A stretch of 64,000 nt of DNA. It comes from Phanerodontia chrysosporium (lineage: Eukaryota > Basidiomycota > Agaricomycetes > Polyporales > Phanerochaetaceae). A program made the translations under genes and the position numbers. Below the pieces are notes generated by a model. The model saw nothing but the letters and a program-made list of their open reading frames with translations, was not told the origin of the DNA and made no database searches. The DNA lies in contig MJGA01000001.1 of the NCBI GenBank assembly GCA_001910725.1, positions 868,001 to 932,000 of the forward strand, given 5' to 3'. This document shows, in pieces, positions 1 to 10,809 of this stretch (position 1 is the first letter of the stretch; each line of letters starts with the position of its first letter).

Positions 1-425
1 GGTAGTCTGAGGAGCCGCACAATGATCAGCCTCGGTTTTGCGACTGAGCAGCGCCGCCAGCGGGTCTCGAGTGCCTCCGTTTCGTGCAGGTGTGAACTTT
101 CTTGCATTCGGAAAACAACATTGCCTCGGCCATGAAACAGCCCGGCCCATTGTCCGGTATCAGTGATTGGCATGGCGCATGGAATGCTTGTCTGGTAGGC
201 AAATACCCACAGCCTGCCAAATCAACTCACTTGTTCTCTCATAGACTCCAAACACTGGGTGCAGGCTACCAGGCCGCAAACCATGAGGCTCCCCTGCCGA
301 ATGGCGGGTATCATGCCAGTCTGTCTAAATAATAGATACGAGCTATGCGCGCTCGGGGCAGCGTGCTACGCCTCATATAAAATGGAGGTTGGTTGGCTCG
401 TTCGTTCTCCACAAGCTCTGCAGTC
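1..425. other. Upstream interval of the P450 gene
   Basis: I see no convincing coding exon here; the short open frames on both strands have no recognisable motif. The right end carries a TATA-like element and is best read as the promoter and 5' leader of the P450 gene that follows. Confidence 0.5.
376..382 (+). promoter_or_regulatory. TATA-box-like element of the P450 gene
   Basis: TATAAAA lies 44-50 bases upstream of the P450 start codon at 426, in a more G+C-rich context. Position and sequence fit a core promoter; no transcript data support it. Confidence 0.5.
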
Positions 426-2470
426 ATGTTTTATCCTCCCCTCGTTGCTGTCGACGTCGTCTTTGCGCTGCTTGCGCTCTATCTGATCGTGAGGTTCTTG
501 CAGAAAGACCGCACACTGCCCTTCCCTCCTGGTCCCAAACCTCTTCCTCTGATTGGAAATCTCCTCGATATGCCCTCCACGTACCAGTGGGTTACGTTCG
601 CGGACTGGCACGACCGCTATGGCGAGTAATTCAGAAACGTACACGTTCTCTTCTCACTGACGCACCCGCGCACCCGACAGGCGATATCTCCTCCGTCACA
701 GTTCTGGGCCAGCGCATCGTCATATTGAACTCCCTCGATGCAGCAGTGGAGCTCCTGGAGAAAAGGAGCGCGATCTACTCTTCGCGCCCATACATGCGCA
801 TGGCCGGCGAGATCCTGCTCTGGGCGCAGACTCTCGTCCTCTCGACGTACCCCGGCGAGCTCTTCCGCGACATCCGCCGTTTCCTGCACCGCTACATCGG
901 GAGCCGCGGGCAGCTCGAGCGGGTCGCGCCGTTCTACGAGCTCATCGAGACCTCGACGCAGGACTTCCTCCAGCGGACGCTCGCTGACCCCGTCCGCTTT
1001 GTGGAGCACATTCGCAAGTGAGGCTCGTGAGATTGCTTCCAGCTGGTGCCGACTGACGATCACCATGTAGGAATGCGGGGGCTATCATCCTGAACATGAC
1101 CTATGGGTACAAAGTACAGGAGGGCTATGACCCGCTCGTCGATCTCGTTGACCGGGCTGTAGACGGCTTCGTAGCGGCTTCAACTCCGGGGTCATACTAC
1201 GTTGACATATTTCCGGCTTGTATGTACCATTTTACCATTCTGATCTGCTGGGACTGTCCTCACAATGGACTTTTGTGCACAGTGCAATGGATCCCCTCTT
1301 GGTTCCCCGGAGCGGGCTGGAAACGTCGAGCTGAGGCGTGGAGGGCGGACACCCAGGCAATGTGCGATGTCCCCTTCGAATTTGCCAAGCAAGAAATGGT
1401 CAGTGGCCCAAACACCTCTCCCTCGCGCTCCGGCTAAACGACAGTTGCTTAGCTGCATGGTGACAACAATAGCAAGAACTTTGTCAGTGATAACCTAGCC
1501 AGCATGGAGACAGCTCAGCAGGAGCACCACCTCAAGATGGCTGCCGGCTCGCTGTACTCGGCGGCGCGGATACGGTACGCCTCTCCGCCTCTCCACACGC
1601 TCAGACGAGGGCTAATGCACGGTCGCAGACGGTATCAGCGATCACGACCTTCTTCCTCGCGATGACGCTGTACCCAGAGGTGCAGAAGCGGGCGCAAGAA
1701 GAGCTTGACGCCGTCATCGGCACAGACAGGCTGCCGACGCTCGACGACCGGGAGCGGCTCCCGTACACGAGGGCGCTCGTCTCCGAAGTCCTGCGCTGGA
1801 ACCCCATCGGGCCGCTCGGTACGCATGCCCTGACATGTCGATGGCAGTGTCATGACTGAGACTAAGTTGCGTTCGCAATGCAGGCGTGCCACATGTGTCG
1901 ACAGAGGACGACGTGTACCGGGGGTATTTCCTGCCGAAGGGCTCCATGTTCATTGCAAACATTTGGTGCGTCCCGCCCTCCACGTGTCGTGCCGCACGCC
2001 ACATGCTGACATGCTCTGTACTGGTTGCGGCGCGTACAGGCACATTTTACGCAATCCAGACACGTACAGTGAGCCGCTGCGCTTCAAGCCTGAACGCTAC
2101 CTCGGCGAGCAGCCTGAGATGGACCCACGCTGCGCGGTATTCGGCTTCGGCAGGCGCATCTGCCCTGGTGCGTGTGCATCGTCTATTTCATGCCATGATC
2201 CACTGAGAGGTCTACAGGTCTGAACCTCGCTGAAGCGTCCATATTCGCTGTGTCCGCGATGGCTCTTGCCGTGTTCGACATCTCGAAGGCAGTCGAGGAC
2301 GGCGTCGAGATCACACCCAAAGTGGAATATACGACCGGGACCATCAGGTGCGTGCACATTTTTGCAGAAGCAAATGGGGCTAATATCTCGTCATGCTCAG
2401 CCATCCGCAGCCGTTCAAGTGCTCGATCAAGCCTCGGTCGAAGAAGGCTGAGGAACTGATTCGAGGATAG
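426..2470 (+). CDS. Cytochrome P450 monooxygenase (multi-exon; apparent frameshift)
   Basis: Haem-thiolate monooxygenase, expected at the ER membrane facing the cytosol. The start at 426 gives a hydrophobic N-terminal anchor followed by a proline-rich hinge (PFPPGPKPLPLIGN). Exons then supply the I-helix oxygen-binding motif GGADT near 1560-1574, the K-helix ExxR as EVLR near 1790, a PERY/PERF-type motif (FKPERY) near 2085, and the haem-binding loop FGFGRRICPG ending at about 2167 and completed across an intron. About nine short introns are needed. The frame works throughout except at 1560-1561, where one base appears to be missing just before GGADT. The first intron (622-680) must use a GC donor. 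The style resembles fungal P450s usually annotated as O-methylsterigmatocystin oxidoreductase-like; the substrate cannot be told. Stop at 2468-2470. Confidence 0.88.
622..680 (+). other. GC-AG intron in the P450 gene
   Basis: The upstream exon ends after the first base of a glycine codon at 621. The intron begins GCGAGT and ends CAG at 680. Joining these gives Tyr-Gly-Asp-Ile-Ser-Ser in frame, the usual P450 sequence at this intron position. Using the nearby GT at 626-627 breaks the frame. Confidence 0.7.
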
Positions 2471-2677
2471 GTCACCGTACCATGCGGGTGCCCCTCTCTA
2501 CTCTATGCTTAGCGTGGTCTGGTCCTTCAGGCCTTCTGGCCAGTACAGTACTATAATATTTGCTTAGAGCTATGTTCGCCTCAAGTTGAGATGTTTACAA
2601 GTGGGGTCTGGTCAGGAACATTCCTGTCGTAACTAGCCCTGTCACAAACCATCGATAATTTTAGCTTCTGTCTGTCT

Positions 2678-4980
2678 CTACGCCGGCTCCAGGACATTTC
2701 CGCCTCCAACAACCAACCTTGCACCCACGTTGTCACGTCCCGGGAAGAACAGAAAATCGGGACTCAGGGCGGAAGGAGTAGACTCGGGGGACACAGGACC
2801 AGCAGAGGCTCCGTCATCAGGCACAGAAGCGTCCGTGCCGAACAGCGCAATAATCCTGTGCACAGTGAGTGCGCCGCCGCTCGCGGTGACATACAGCTCG
2901 CGCGGAGCCCATGTGAAAGTGCACGGAGGCGGGCCAGAGACTGTACTGTCCAGCGAGCCGAGCTCGGCATAGACACGATGCAGCAATGTCGGCGGGCTGC
3001 GTGTTGGCTTCTTCGTGCAGAGGCGGTACGTGAGCACTTCGGCACTGAATTGCGTGCGCAGTAGATAGACGTCGTCCTTGAGCTCGTTGATGAAGAAACT
3101 GCGAACGAGTGCGAGGTGCAGGTATTTGCCGCACGCCGAGAAGTGGCACTTGACGGTGATCGGGTCCGCTGCAGACATGGTTACACCCGTGAATGTCAAG
3201 GAGCAAGAGTGACTTACCGTCATCGTCGTCCTTTCCGAACATATGCGTGAAATAGCTCTTGGTGTTGCAGTCGGCGAATAACGCCTCCGCACCATCCAGC
3301 GGCCAGACCACGAGCGGCAGGGTCGGGTGAACTACAGGAGGGGAGTCGTATAGTAGGCTGAATGTCTGCTGGGAGAAGTGGAAAAGGTGCTTTGAAGAGG
3401 AGATGATGTCGAGGGACAGTGGAAAGTCTACGCGAGCAGGCCGACGCAGCCGACGTCGACTCTTCCTAGTGCTAGGCTGCACGGGAGCATGAGCGTCGTC
3501 GTCAGAATCGTATGCAATAAAGGCCGCATATCCGTATGTTGCAGGGTCCTCGACGTCCGATTCTTCACCCTGAGAACCGTTGTCACTGCTGGCATCACTT
3601 TCTGCGACCTCGAGCTCGCTGTCTGTGCTGGACTCTTGCGTGTCTTCGTCCTCGTCCTCGTCTGAGTAACTCGAGCTTTCATCGTCCGAGAGATCATTAT
3701 CCGAGGTGCCAGAGTCTGATTCAATACCGTCGCCTTCGGCAGTAGAACACTCGCTCCACGACTCGTAGGCCTCGTCCTCTGGAACAACTGAAGGGGTGTC
3801 CGACTCGTTGTCGGAGTCGCTGCCATCGTCTTCAGATTTCGCTTTCTTCTTCAACGGAATGATGGCCCGGCGACTAGCGACGGCAACAATTGTGTCTCTA
3901 CCTGCAAACTCCTCGATATATCGCATGCGCCGCTGTGCGTCAGACGGCAGGCCGGTGGTTGTGAATTTCACGTAGTCGCCACTCTCCTCTAAGGAGTACA
4001 GCTGTGAGCCTACACGCAAGAAGCGTCCGTCACTGCTGAAAGCGGCCAATTCGGCTCGGAATTCGCGAGGTGCGAGTCCCAAAGTTGCTTCGTTAGACTC
4101 TGGAGTCATGACGTATTGGAAGAGATTAGAAGCGGCCTCGTCCAGAACCCATCCCTGCTCGCTACGTCCAACAAGGGAGCCGGACGGCTGGATTTTCTGC
4201 GCGTCACAAACGACGTGTACACTGCCGCTCTCAATACAGGCGCTACGTTGCGTGATGAGACAAAGGCGCAGGATATATATGTGATAGCCCAACTTACCTG
4301 ATGCTCAACGTTCTGAGAGCTTGTGGACCAATCTGGGTCACCCGGATACGAGGGTCTTGGGTACCCTTACTCCCTCCTTCGTAACCAGACCTTATGACGC
4401 GATAGTCGACATTGTCTGAGTGGTCGACAGCAAGCCACTTCGGAGATGGCGGTGCGGCTGGAGCTGGAATTGCTACCGTAACGTTGAACTGAACTCCTGG
4501 CTCGATGAGTGAGAACATGTCTCCAAGCAGTTCGGAAGAGGCGGGTGGATATCAAGATGTGGGCTGCGAAGAGGTGTAGAGGGTAAAGGACGAACGGGAT
4601 ACTTGAGTGAGCCCTACCTTGAAGTTCAAGGAGGTACCGTTGGTATCCAGTTCCGCATCGCATGGCAGACCCTTGATAGATACATCGAGCGTGGAAGATA
4701 TGTGACTCACAGATGCAGTATACGGACTTCGATACGTGTAAGACAATTATCTAGAAAGTCTGCACTCCCGAGGCAGGGTACGCAGCAGAGCTTCTTGGAC
4801 ATGTGCAAAGCTTGTACGACCATGGGCGCTATCACGCGCGCCTCGATGTTCGTCTAGCTCGGTTCGCACGGTGCACTCTTGATTCTTGCTCCCAAAGCAA
4901 GACCTCGAATGGTACGCACTGGCACGCTGAGATATAATGCTCAAGAGGCTGCGATAGAATCCACATCTGAGCAGGTGCAT
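2678..4980 (-). CDS. Hypothetical protein with acidic Ser/Asp/Glu-rich centre (5' end uncertain)
   Basis: I do not recognise the family. Well-supported exons run from about 4746 down to the stop at 2678-2680. They encode an N-terminal beta-rich part (about 4290-4520), a stretch around WVLDEAASNLFQYV, a basic patch, a long acidic serine-rich segment of about 130 residues (roughly 3830-3480) and a C-terminal part containing CHFSACGKYLHLALV that resembles a beta-propeller blade. Introns at about 4293-4237, 4614-4500 and 3226-3173 join in frame. Upstream, an open exon-like stretch (4980-4749, ATG at 4980) reads into a TAA in the same frame just before the supported exons. So either an intron is misjudged, the sequence has an error, or the gene starts elsewhere. 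It is convergent with the P450 gene (207 bases apart). Confidence 0.6.
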
Positions 4981-5268
4981 TAACAATGCATCGTGATATT
5001 CGTCATTACTGCGACATCCGCAGAAGATGGCGGCACAGCCCAGGCTCGACCGTGACGGCTAGACAGGCTTCTCGCATTGTTCAGATGACCCCAAGAACGA
5101 TGCATGCATCAGCGCACACATTGCGCAGCCAACCTTGTACATCAACCGGTGAAGCTTCTCCCTAATATCACTGCCACCCGGAGTCTTTGCGAGCGAGTCA
5201 CCTATAGGCCACAAGCTAGATAAGTACCTGCCTTGGGGAGATGCTCAACACACTAGAGCCTTGCCGTT

Positions 5269-7572
5269 ATGTCCACCCAACCTACAACAAACGACCTCGC
5301 CGGAGTAGAGACCGTCTCCGCTGCTGTAGTTGACCACCAAGCCCCAGAGTCTCGCTCTGACGCAGCTGCCAAGCCTGAGCCTAGGGTTCGCATCGCTCGA
5401 TATGACCAGGTGTTAGTCATATTATTCGTGCACATATGCGATTACGCTCACATGAGTTCTTCAGCTACAATCCGTAAAGCTTTCGGATGTGCTGCACACA
5501 GCTAGTTTCACTCACTATGTGATAGGCGTACGAGGCGCACGGAGCTTCGCAAGACTAGCAAGCCCTTCGTCTCCAAGAAGTTGACTGGCAGGAAAAGACC
5601 GATTCTTCTCGTGAAGCGAATTATTAACCCGGATGGCACTCCTGGGAGAAAAGAGATCGATATCCTCAGCGAGCCTCTCAGGACAGTACTTCTGGAAATA
5701 CATGACGACGTTCAGGGGCTGGACTTGACGTCGCGTACGCCAACGGCAAGTGTGCAATCGTTTTTAAAACATCTGCTGCTAAGTTGTCATCGGCTGCTTT
5801 AGGTTAACACTCAGTTCTTCTTCCATTGCCGTAAACAGCTACGAGAGAAACTAGACGAAGAAAAGGCAAAGGCATCGCCAGATGCGGAGATTCTCGAAAG
5901 CGTAGAAACAGCTCTTCAGTTCATTGCCGAAGACCTCAGTGACACCATCGCCGACTTCGAGGTTCTGGTCGATCAGGGGGAGATAACATACGACATGCTC
6001 TGGACACTCTTTCCTCCCAACACCTATATTCGCTCGTTTCACCGCGGCACGGAGCAGGAGTTCGTGGCGTACGCAAGGGAGTTCTCATATCAGTGCAACA
6101 TGGGGGGTAGCTTCGCCAAGATCCGCTGTGACATCGTCAGCAACGACGGGAAATCCTTCGGCATCTCCGAGGAGTACATCATGATTCCTGAGTTCCCGGG
6201 TACACGGACCATCTTGGAGTTGCCAGGTTATCCGCTCGAATACCACTCTGATCAGAATGGGCTATGGGAACGTGCAGTACACAGAGGAAAAGTATACGCT
6301 GACATCTCGAGACATTTTTACGAGATCAGCGGGGCCGCCGTCGTTGACAAAACCTCAACATTCAACAGCTCGCCTATTAAAATCTCTGTAAGTCGTCTGC
6401 TTAGTGCGGCAGATATAGACTCATGCCTCTCTCACAGGGCACCGAACGTGTCATGATCGATCATGCTGTATTCCGCCTTTTCCGCAAGAACAGCTCTCTC
6501 ATCCGTAACGTAACCCGTATCGTGAAAAAGAATGAGATGACGGATGAGCTTTACCTGATCACCACTCCGGTCTTACTGGGATTCTGTTTTGCTACGAAGA
6601 CATGGGGTATGTACCCATCCCTCTTTTTTTGCCATGCATGTCGTTGACGTTCTGACTCAGGTGGATACGCGCTCGATCGCGTTCAGGAAATCACTTGGGT
6701 TGAAGACTGCTTCCATAAGCTCGTTCTCGGCGACAAGCACAAGCAGCTTATTCGTGCTCTCATTCGCCAGCACTCCGGAAAGACCGTCGTCTTCGACGAC
6801 ATCGTCGCCGGTAAGGGTCAAGGCTTGGTCGGATTGCTCTGCGGCAACCCTGGGTGCGGTAAAACGCTGACGGCGGAGGCCGTCGCCGAAATTACACACC
6901 GTCCGCTGTACATTGTCAGCGCTGGAGAGCTTGGCACGACTCCTACCCATGTCGACGACAAGTTGAACGAGATTCTCGAGCTCGCGCACCTCTGGGACGC
7001 TGTCCTGCTGCTCGACGAGGCCGATGTTTTCCTCCAGGCACGGGATACCGCAGACGTCTCGCGCAATGCACTGGTGTCGATTTTTCTCCGACAAGTGGAG
7101 TACTACCGGGGCATCCTCATCTTCACCACGAACCTCATCGAACAGATCGATCCCGCCTTCGAGAGTACGTGTGCAACGCAGTCGAATGAGACTAATAGTA
7201 GCTGACCGATCCCCGCCTTAGGCCGGATTCATTTCTGCGTGAAATACCCCGACCTCGATTTCGATGCACGCAGGGCCATCTGGAGGATGTTCCTGGCAAG
7301 GACGGAAGTCAGCCCCGAAGATGTCACAGAGGATGACCTCGACCGTCTTTCCAAGTATCCGCTGAATGGACGTCAGGTCAGGGACATCAGCCGGTAGCAC
7401 TGCCCATCCTTGCTTACCTTGGGTCTAGATCAAGAACGCCGTGAGCACGGCCAAGTCTATCGCCATGGACCAGGATTCCAGACTACTCGCCGAGCATGTT
7501 GACACGGTTTTGGAGGTGATGAATGACTGGCATGTCGCGAAGACCGCACGCAAGGCGGGTGGCGAATTATGA
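5269..7572 (+). CDS. AAA+ ATPase with N-terminal DUF7025-like region
   Basis: Predicted P-loop ATPase of about 630 residues, of the fungal type that pairs a DUF7025-like region with a single AAA module. The start at 5269 opens a short polar first exon. The middle exons (about 5803-6605) form the DUF7025-like part. The AAA core lies in the exon at about 6660-7168: Walker A GNPGCGKT, Walker B LLLDEADVFL, and a sensor-1 segment ending TTN. The last two exons give a typical lid ending in AKTARKAGGEL before the stop at 7570-7572. Seven or so exons join in frame. The first needs a GTTAGT donor after RYDQV, and the third junction needs a GC donor (5746). The substrate is unknown; such proteins are often multi-copy in mushrooms. 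It is divergent from the acidic protein gene. Confidence 0.85.
5746..5802 (+). other. GC-AG intron in the AAA ATPase gene
   Basis: The exon ends with an ACG codon at 5743-5745, and the intron starts GCAAGT and ends TTTAG at 5802. The next exon begins GTT AAC ACT in the frame that continues to the AAA domain. The alternative GT two codons further on would create an immediate TAA stop. Confidence 0.75.
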
Positions 7573-7918
7573 GCTGATTGTCCATTCGCAAGAGAACCAC
7601 ACGCCTCTTAGTGGGACTACTCTCCTTTCCTGGTACAATTACAGGGTTCGCATGGGTGAAAACGCCGCTCGTCCCCTGTATGTCTGGTAAATACACATGT
7701 GTTATGACGCCAATACAGACAATATGTAATGTCGAAAAACCTTGCGCATGATAAGAACTCTCATCTTCTCCTGGTTTGACCCGCCACGGTTCGTATTACT
7801 ATGCTTTCCAGAATAGGGGAGGAGTGCAATAAACGCCCAAGAGGCCTGAGGGCGGTTGGACCGTTGATGGGCTTGAACTAGTTCTTGTCCTCATCACCCG
7901 CACGCTCCTCTCATTGGC
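7573..7918. other. Intergenic interval between AAA ATPase and THO7
   Basis: It is about 350 bases with no coding signal that I can support. It should contain the ATPase 3' end and the THO7 promoter and leader. Confidence 0.5.
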
Positions 7919-9165
7919 ATGTCTGCGATCCAGGAGCCACACACGCAAGCCGGGGCAGCGCAGGCCCAGTCGGTTGTAATCCATCCTATGACCATGCAGC
8001 AAGAAGGCAAGTCGACTTAGCCTAAGTCTCTCGACTGTCAGTCTCACCACACCTCCCGCACGCTTCCTGAAGACAGTATCATTCACAGCCGCATAACCAA
8101 TGACGAGAAAGCACTTCGGAGGGTTACCAAGAAGTTTCACAGCTATACGTCGGTCGCGTATGACCCCGTCGTCCCTCCGTCACCTTCCACCTCAGGTTCG
8201 GTGGATGATGCACGAGAGGCCTTCCTCGTGGAGCTCGCGTCGTTCCACCTCTCACTCAAGAAGAGTCTCATGGTATGTGAAGCAGAGGCGAGACAGGTCG
8301 AAGAGTATCAGAGGGAGAAGGAGCGCATCGGTGAGTTTATGGTCGGTCTCAAGTCTTTTGTCTTTCTAACGATAGCAGAAAACGAGCGCGTCGTCCTCAG
8401 AGAACAGATTGACGAACTCAAGCAGTCTCTGGAGCACGCCCAAGTGCAGCGTAGACGAAAGATGGAATACGACGTCATAGCCGAGAAGATCAATGCTATC
8501 CCGACTCGTGAGGAACTTGAACAGTGCGGCTCGTTCACTCCGCCTCTACATGGCCTTGCGCTCAATACGAACTTCACAGGACGATCAAGTCTCTGGAGAG
8601 CGACATGGCTGCCGTACGAGCCGAGCATGAAGAGCAGTCACGCGTATTGCGAGCACAACAGTCTGCATTGGACGTTGTGATATCCCACATACGAGACCTG
8701 CGCCTTCTGGCCAACCCAGATATCGATGCCATAGAGCATGCCAATGCTCAAGCCGCCTCGCCCGTTCCCGAGATACACCAGGGTGAAGACACGGGCACAC
8801 CTACCGAGCCTCGAACACGGGAGGAGACTGGCGAGATTCAGGAGTCGCCTGAGTCTGCCAAGGAGGCTGATGCTGGTACAGCTTCTTCATCGAAACTGTT
8901 GAATCCTGCCGCACAGCCGTTCGTCCCAGGAACGTCCTCTCGCATAACGACCCCGCAGACCTCTGCGCCAACACCAACATCGCCGGCGGAACCGAGAACG
9001 GAGCAGGAGGAAGGGGAGGCGGATGACGATGTGGAGATGGGAGAGCTAGCAGAGGACCCAGATGACAAGCCTTCAGCCAAAAAGAAGGTTAGAGAGGAGC
9101 TCGAGGAGGGCGAGGCGAGCGACTCCGACTTGGACAGTGAGCTGACGCAGCTCTCGGACGACTGA
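7919..9165 (+). CDS. THO complex subunit 7 homologue
   Basis: Predicted THO/TREX subunit linking transcription to mRNA export in the nucleus. After a 29-residue leader, the exon at 8073 starts with DSIIHSRITNDEKALRRVTK, the hallmark opening of Tho7/THOC7, and continues into a long predicted coiled coil (about 8200-8720, with many Glu/Lys/Gln heptads). The C-terminal third is acidic and disordered, rich in Glu, Pro, Thr and Ser, ending in ELTQLSDD before the stop at 9163-9165. Fungal Tho7 proteins share this coil-plus-acidic-tail layout. Introns at 8007-8072 (GC-AG), about 8331-8377 and about 8524-8579 join in frame. The start at 7919 is chosen because it is the nearest ATG that splices in frame to the conserved opening. 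Confidence 0.82.
8007..8072 (+). other. GC-AG intron in the THO7 gene
   Basis: The exon end AAG is followed by GCAAGT, the strongest known GC-donor context, and the intron ends GAAG at 8072. Joining gives Gln-Glu-Asp-Ser-Ile-Ile-His in frame, which is the conserved start of the Tho7 domain. No GT donor nearby gives this frame. Confidence 0.75.
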
Positions 9166-9336
9166 CCATGTTGTGATAATACTGTACACTGTCTTATTTA
9201 TTTCATGTGACTGACAGGATACTACGGTCCTATTTCTTGTTGTTTGCGCGCGTCTGAGTCCCTTTATACCCGCATTTTCCGGGTCGCCACATACCGACGA
9301 GCGCTCCGTAGCTCGTTCCCTTTGCACTTGCCCCGC

Positions 9337-10809
9337 ATGCCTTGGCTTACCTCCATCCGCCATGGGAGCAAGGCGCATGCAAGCAAACCGGCACTCCGCG
9401 GCTTCTCAGCATGCTCAGTGCCCAGATTGAGTGCAGACTGCTCCATCTATGTCTCCAAATCTACGAATCCCTACTTTAATCTCACCTTTGAAGACTGGTC
9501 CGTCCGTCCAATTTCTCGTACTGACTGACTTACTGAATGCGCTGAACGCGAAGGCTCTTCAGACATAAGACGCATAAGGAGCCACTGCTCCTGCTTTACC
9601 GCGATGACCCGTGTATTGTCGTCGGTCGCAATCAAAATCCTTGGAAGGAAGTCAACATGCCTGCAGCTGAGTCCGCTGGGATACCATGGATTCGCAGGCG
9701 AAGCGGCGGTGGCACCGTGTTCCACGTATGTTCTCTTGTCGTGCATACCACGTATGTTGACCTGACACTGCATGTAGGATCTCGGGAATACCAACTTCTC
9801 GATACATCTTCCGCGGTCTGAGTTCGACCGGAACGAGACAGGCCATATTGTGCTTAAGGCTGTACGTTCCTTAGGAGTCGACGCGGTCCTCAATGACCGC
9901 AATGACATATGCGTGGGAGGAGATAAGATATGTTTTTTTCTTTTTTTCCTTCCCTTTATCCGCGACGCGGGTCTGACTCTCTTATACGTCTCAGGCTCTG
10001 CATACAAAATCATCAATAATCGCGCCTACCACCATGGCACTATGCTCATTGCAACGCGCTTGGATACACTTGGCGACGTATTACGCGTGAATAAGGTGCA
10101 ACCAATCTTCGCTTTTGCTTTGGTACGCGCTCACCGTCGCACGCAGCCAACAATGGTGACCAAGGGCGTTGCATCAGTGCGCTCGCCAGTTCGCAACTTA
10201 CAGCAGTATAATTCGAGTGTTACCCATGAAGCCTTTGTACAAGCGGTCATCAACGCGTTCCGAGAACACTATGACATACAGGAAGAGGTATGAGCTGCCT
10301 ACGTTACGATCAATTCTCACTGAACGACGCGACACCGTGCTAGGCATCCGAAATCGAAGAGAACGAAGAGTTAAAGGCAATACCATACATTCGCGATGGT
10401 ATGGCTGAACTTCCGGTGGGTCTGCATGCATCTGCGGCGTTGATGCGACGCTTACCCCTTCAAGCGGTGGGATTGGGCCTTCGGGCAAACGCCAGAATTC
10501 ACTTACACTATAAACATGGACTTCTCTTGGGGCGCAGTGGTATGGATTCTCATTGCATATTCGTGTTTTTGAAGGAGCACGTCTGATTCGTATCATCAGA
10601 CTGCAAAGCTTCGCTCGAAACATGGGGTGATCCTGGAATGCGCGATAGAGACGCCTTCCAATGCGATGATAGAGGCAGAACTGAAGAAGCTGGGAGATTG
10701 CATGCAAGGCCAGAAGTACGCGTTCGTTGACGAGACCGCGCTTGGCCTCGAGAGTAACGAGAAGAAGGCCGAGGTTTGGGGATGGCTGCGCGCCGAAATG
10801 TCTCGATAG
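9337..10809 (+). CDS. Lipoate-protein ligase / lipoyltransferase (LplA/LIPT1/Aim22 type), mitochondrial
   Basis: Predicted to attach lipoyl groups to mitochondrial dehydrogenase E2 subunits and the glycine-cleavage H protein. The start at 9337 gives a basic, Ser/Ala-rich N-terminus fitting a mitochondrial presequence. The BPL/LplA domain follows: NPYFNLTFEDW, then VVGRNQNPWKEVN, the signature RRSGGGTVFHDLGNTNFS (split by an intron), the lysine-containing GGDK/SAYKI motif near 9922-10006, and AYHHGTMLI. The C-terminal domain ends WGWLRAEMSR at a stop at 10807-10809. Introns at about 9498-9552, 9728-9777, 10097-10150, 10289-10343, 10416-10460 and 10540-10598 fit. The intron around 9928-9994 has ambiguous borders that decide whether SGSAYK is intact. 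It is convergent with the REEP gene. Confidence 0.88.

Noticed and set aside
2817..4292. A single 491-residue exon with its own start for the acidic protein
   Set aside because: The apparent start is a TTG inside an intron; the exon joins in frame to upstream exons.
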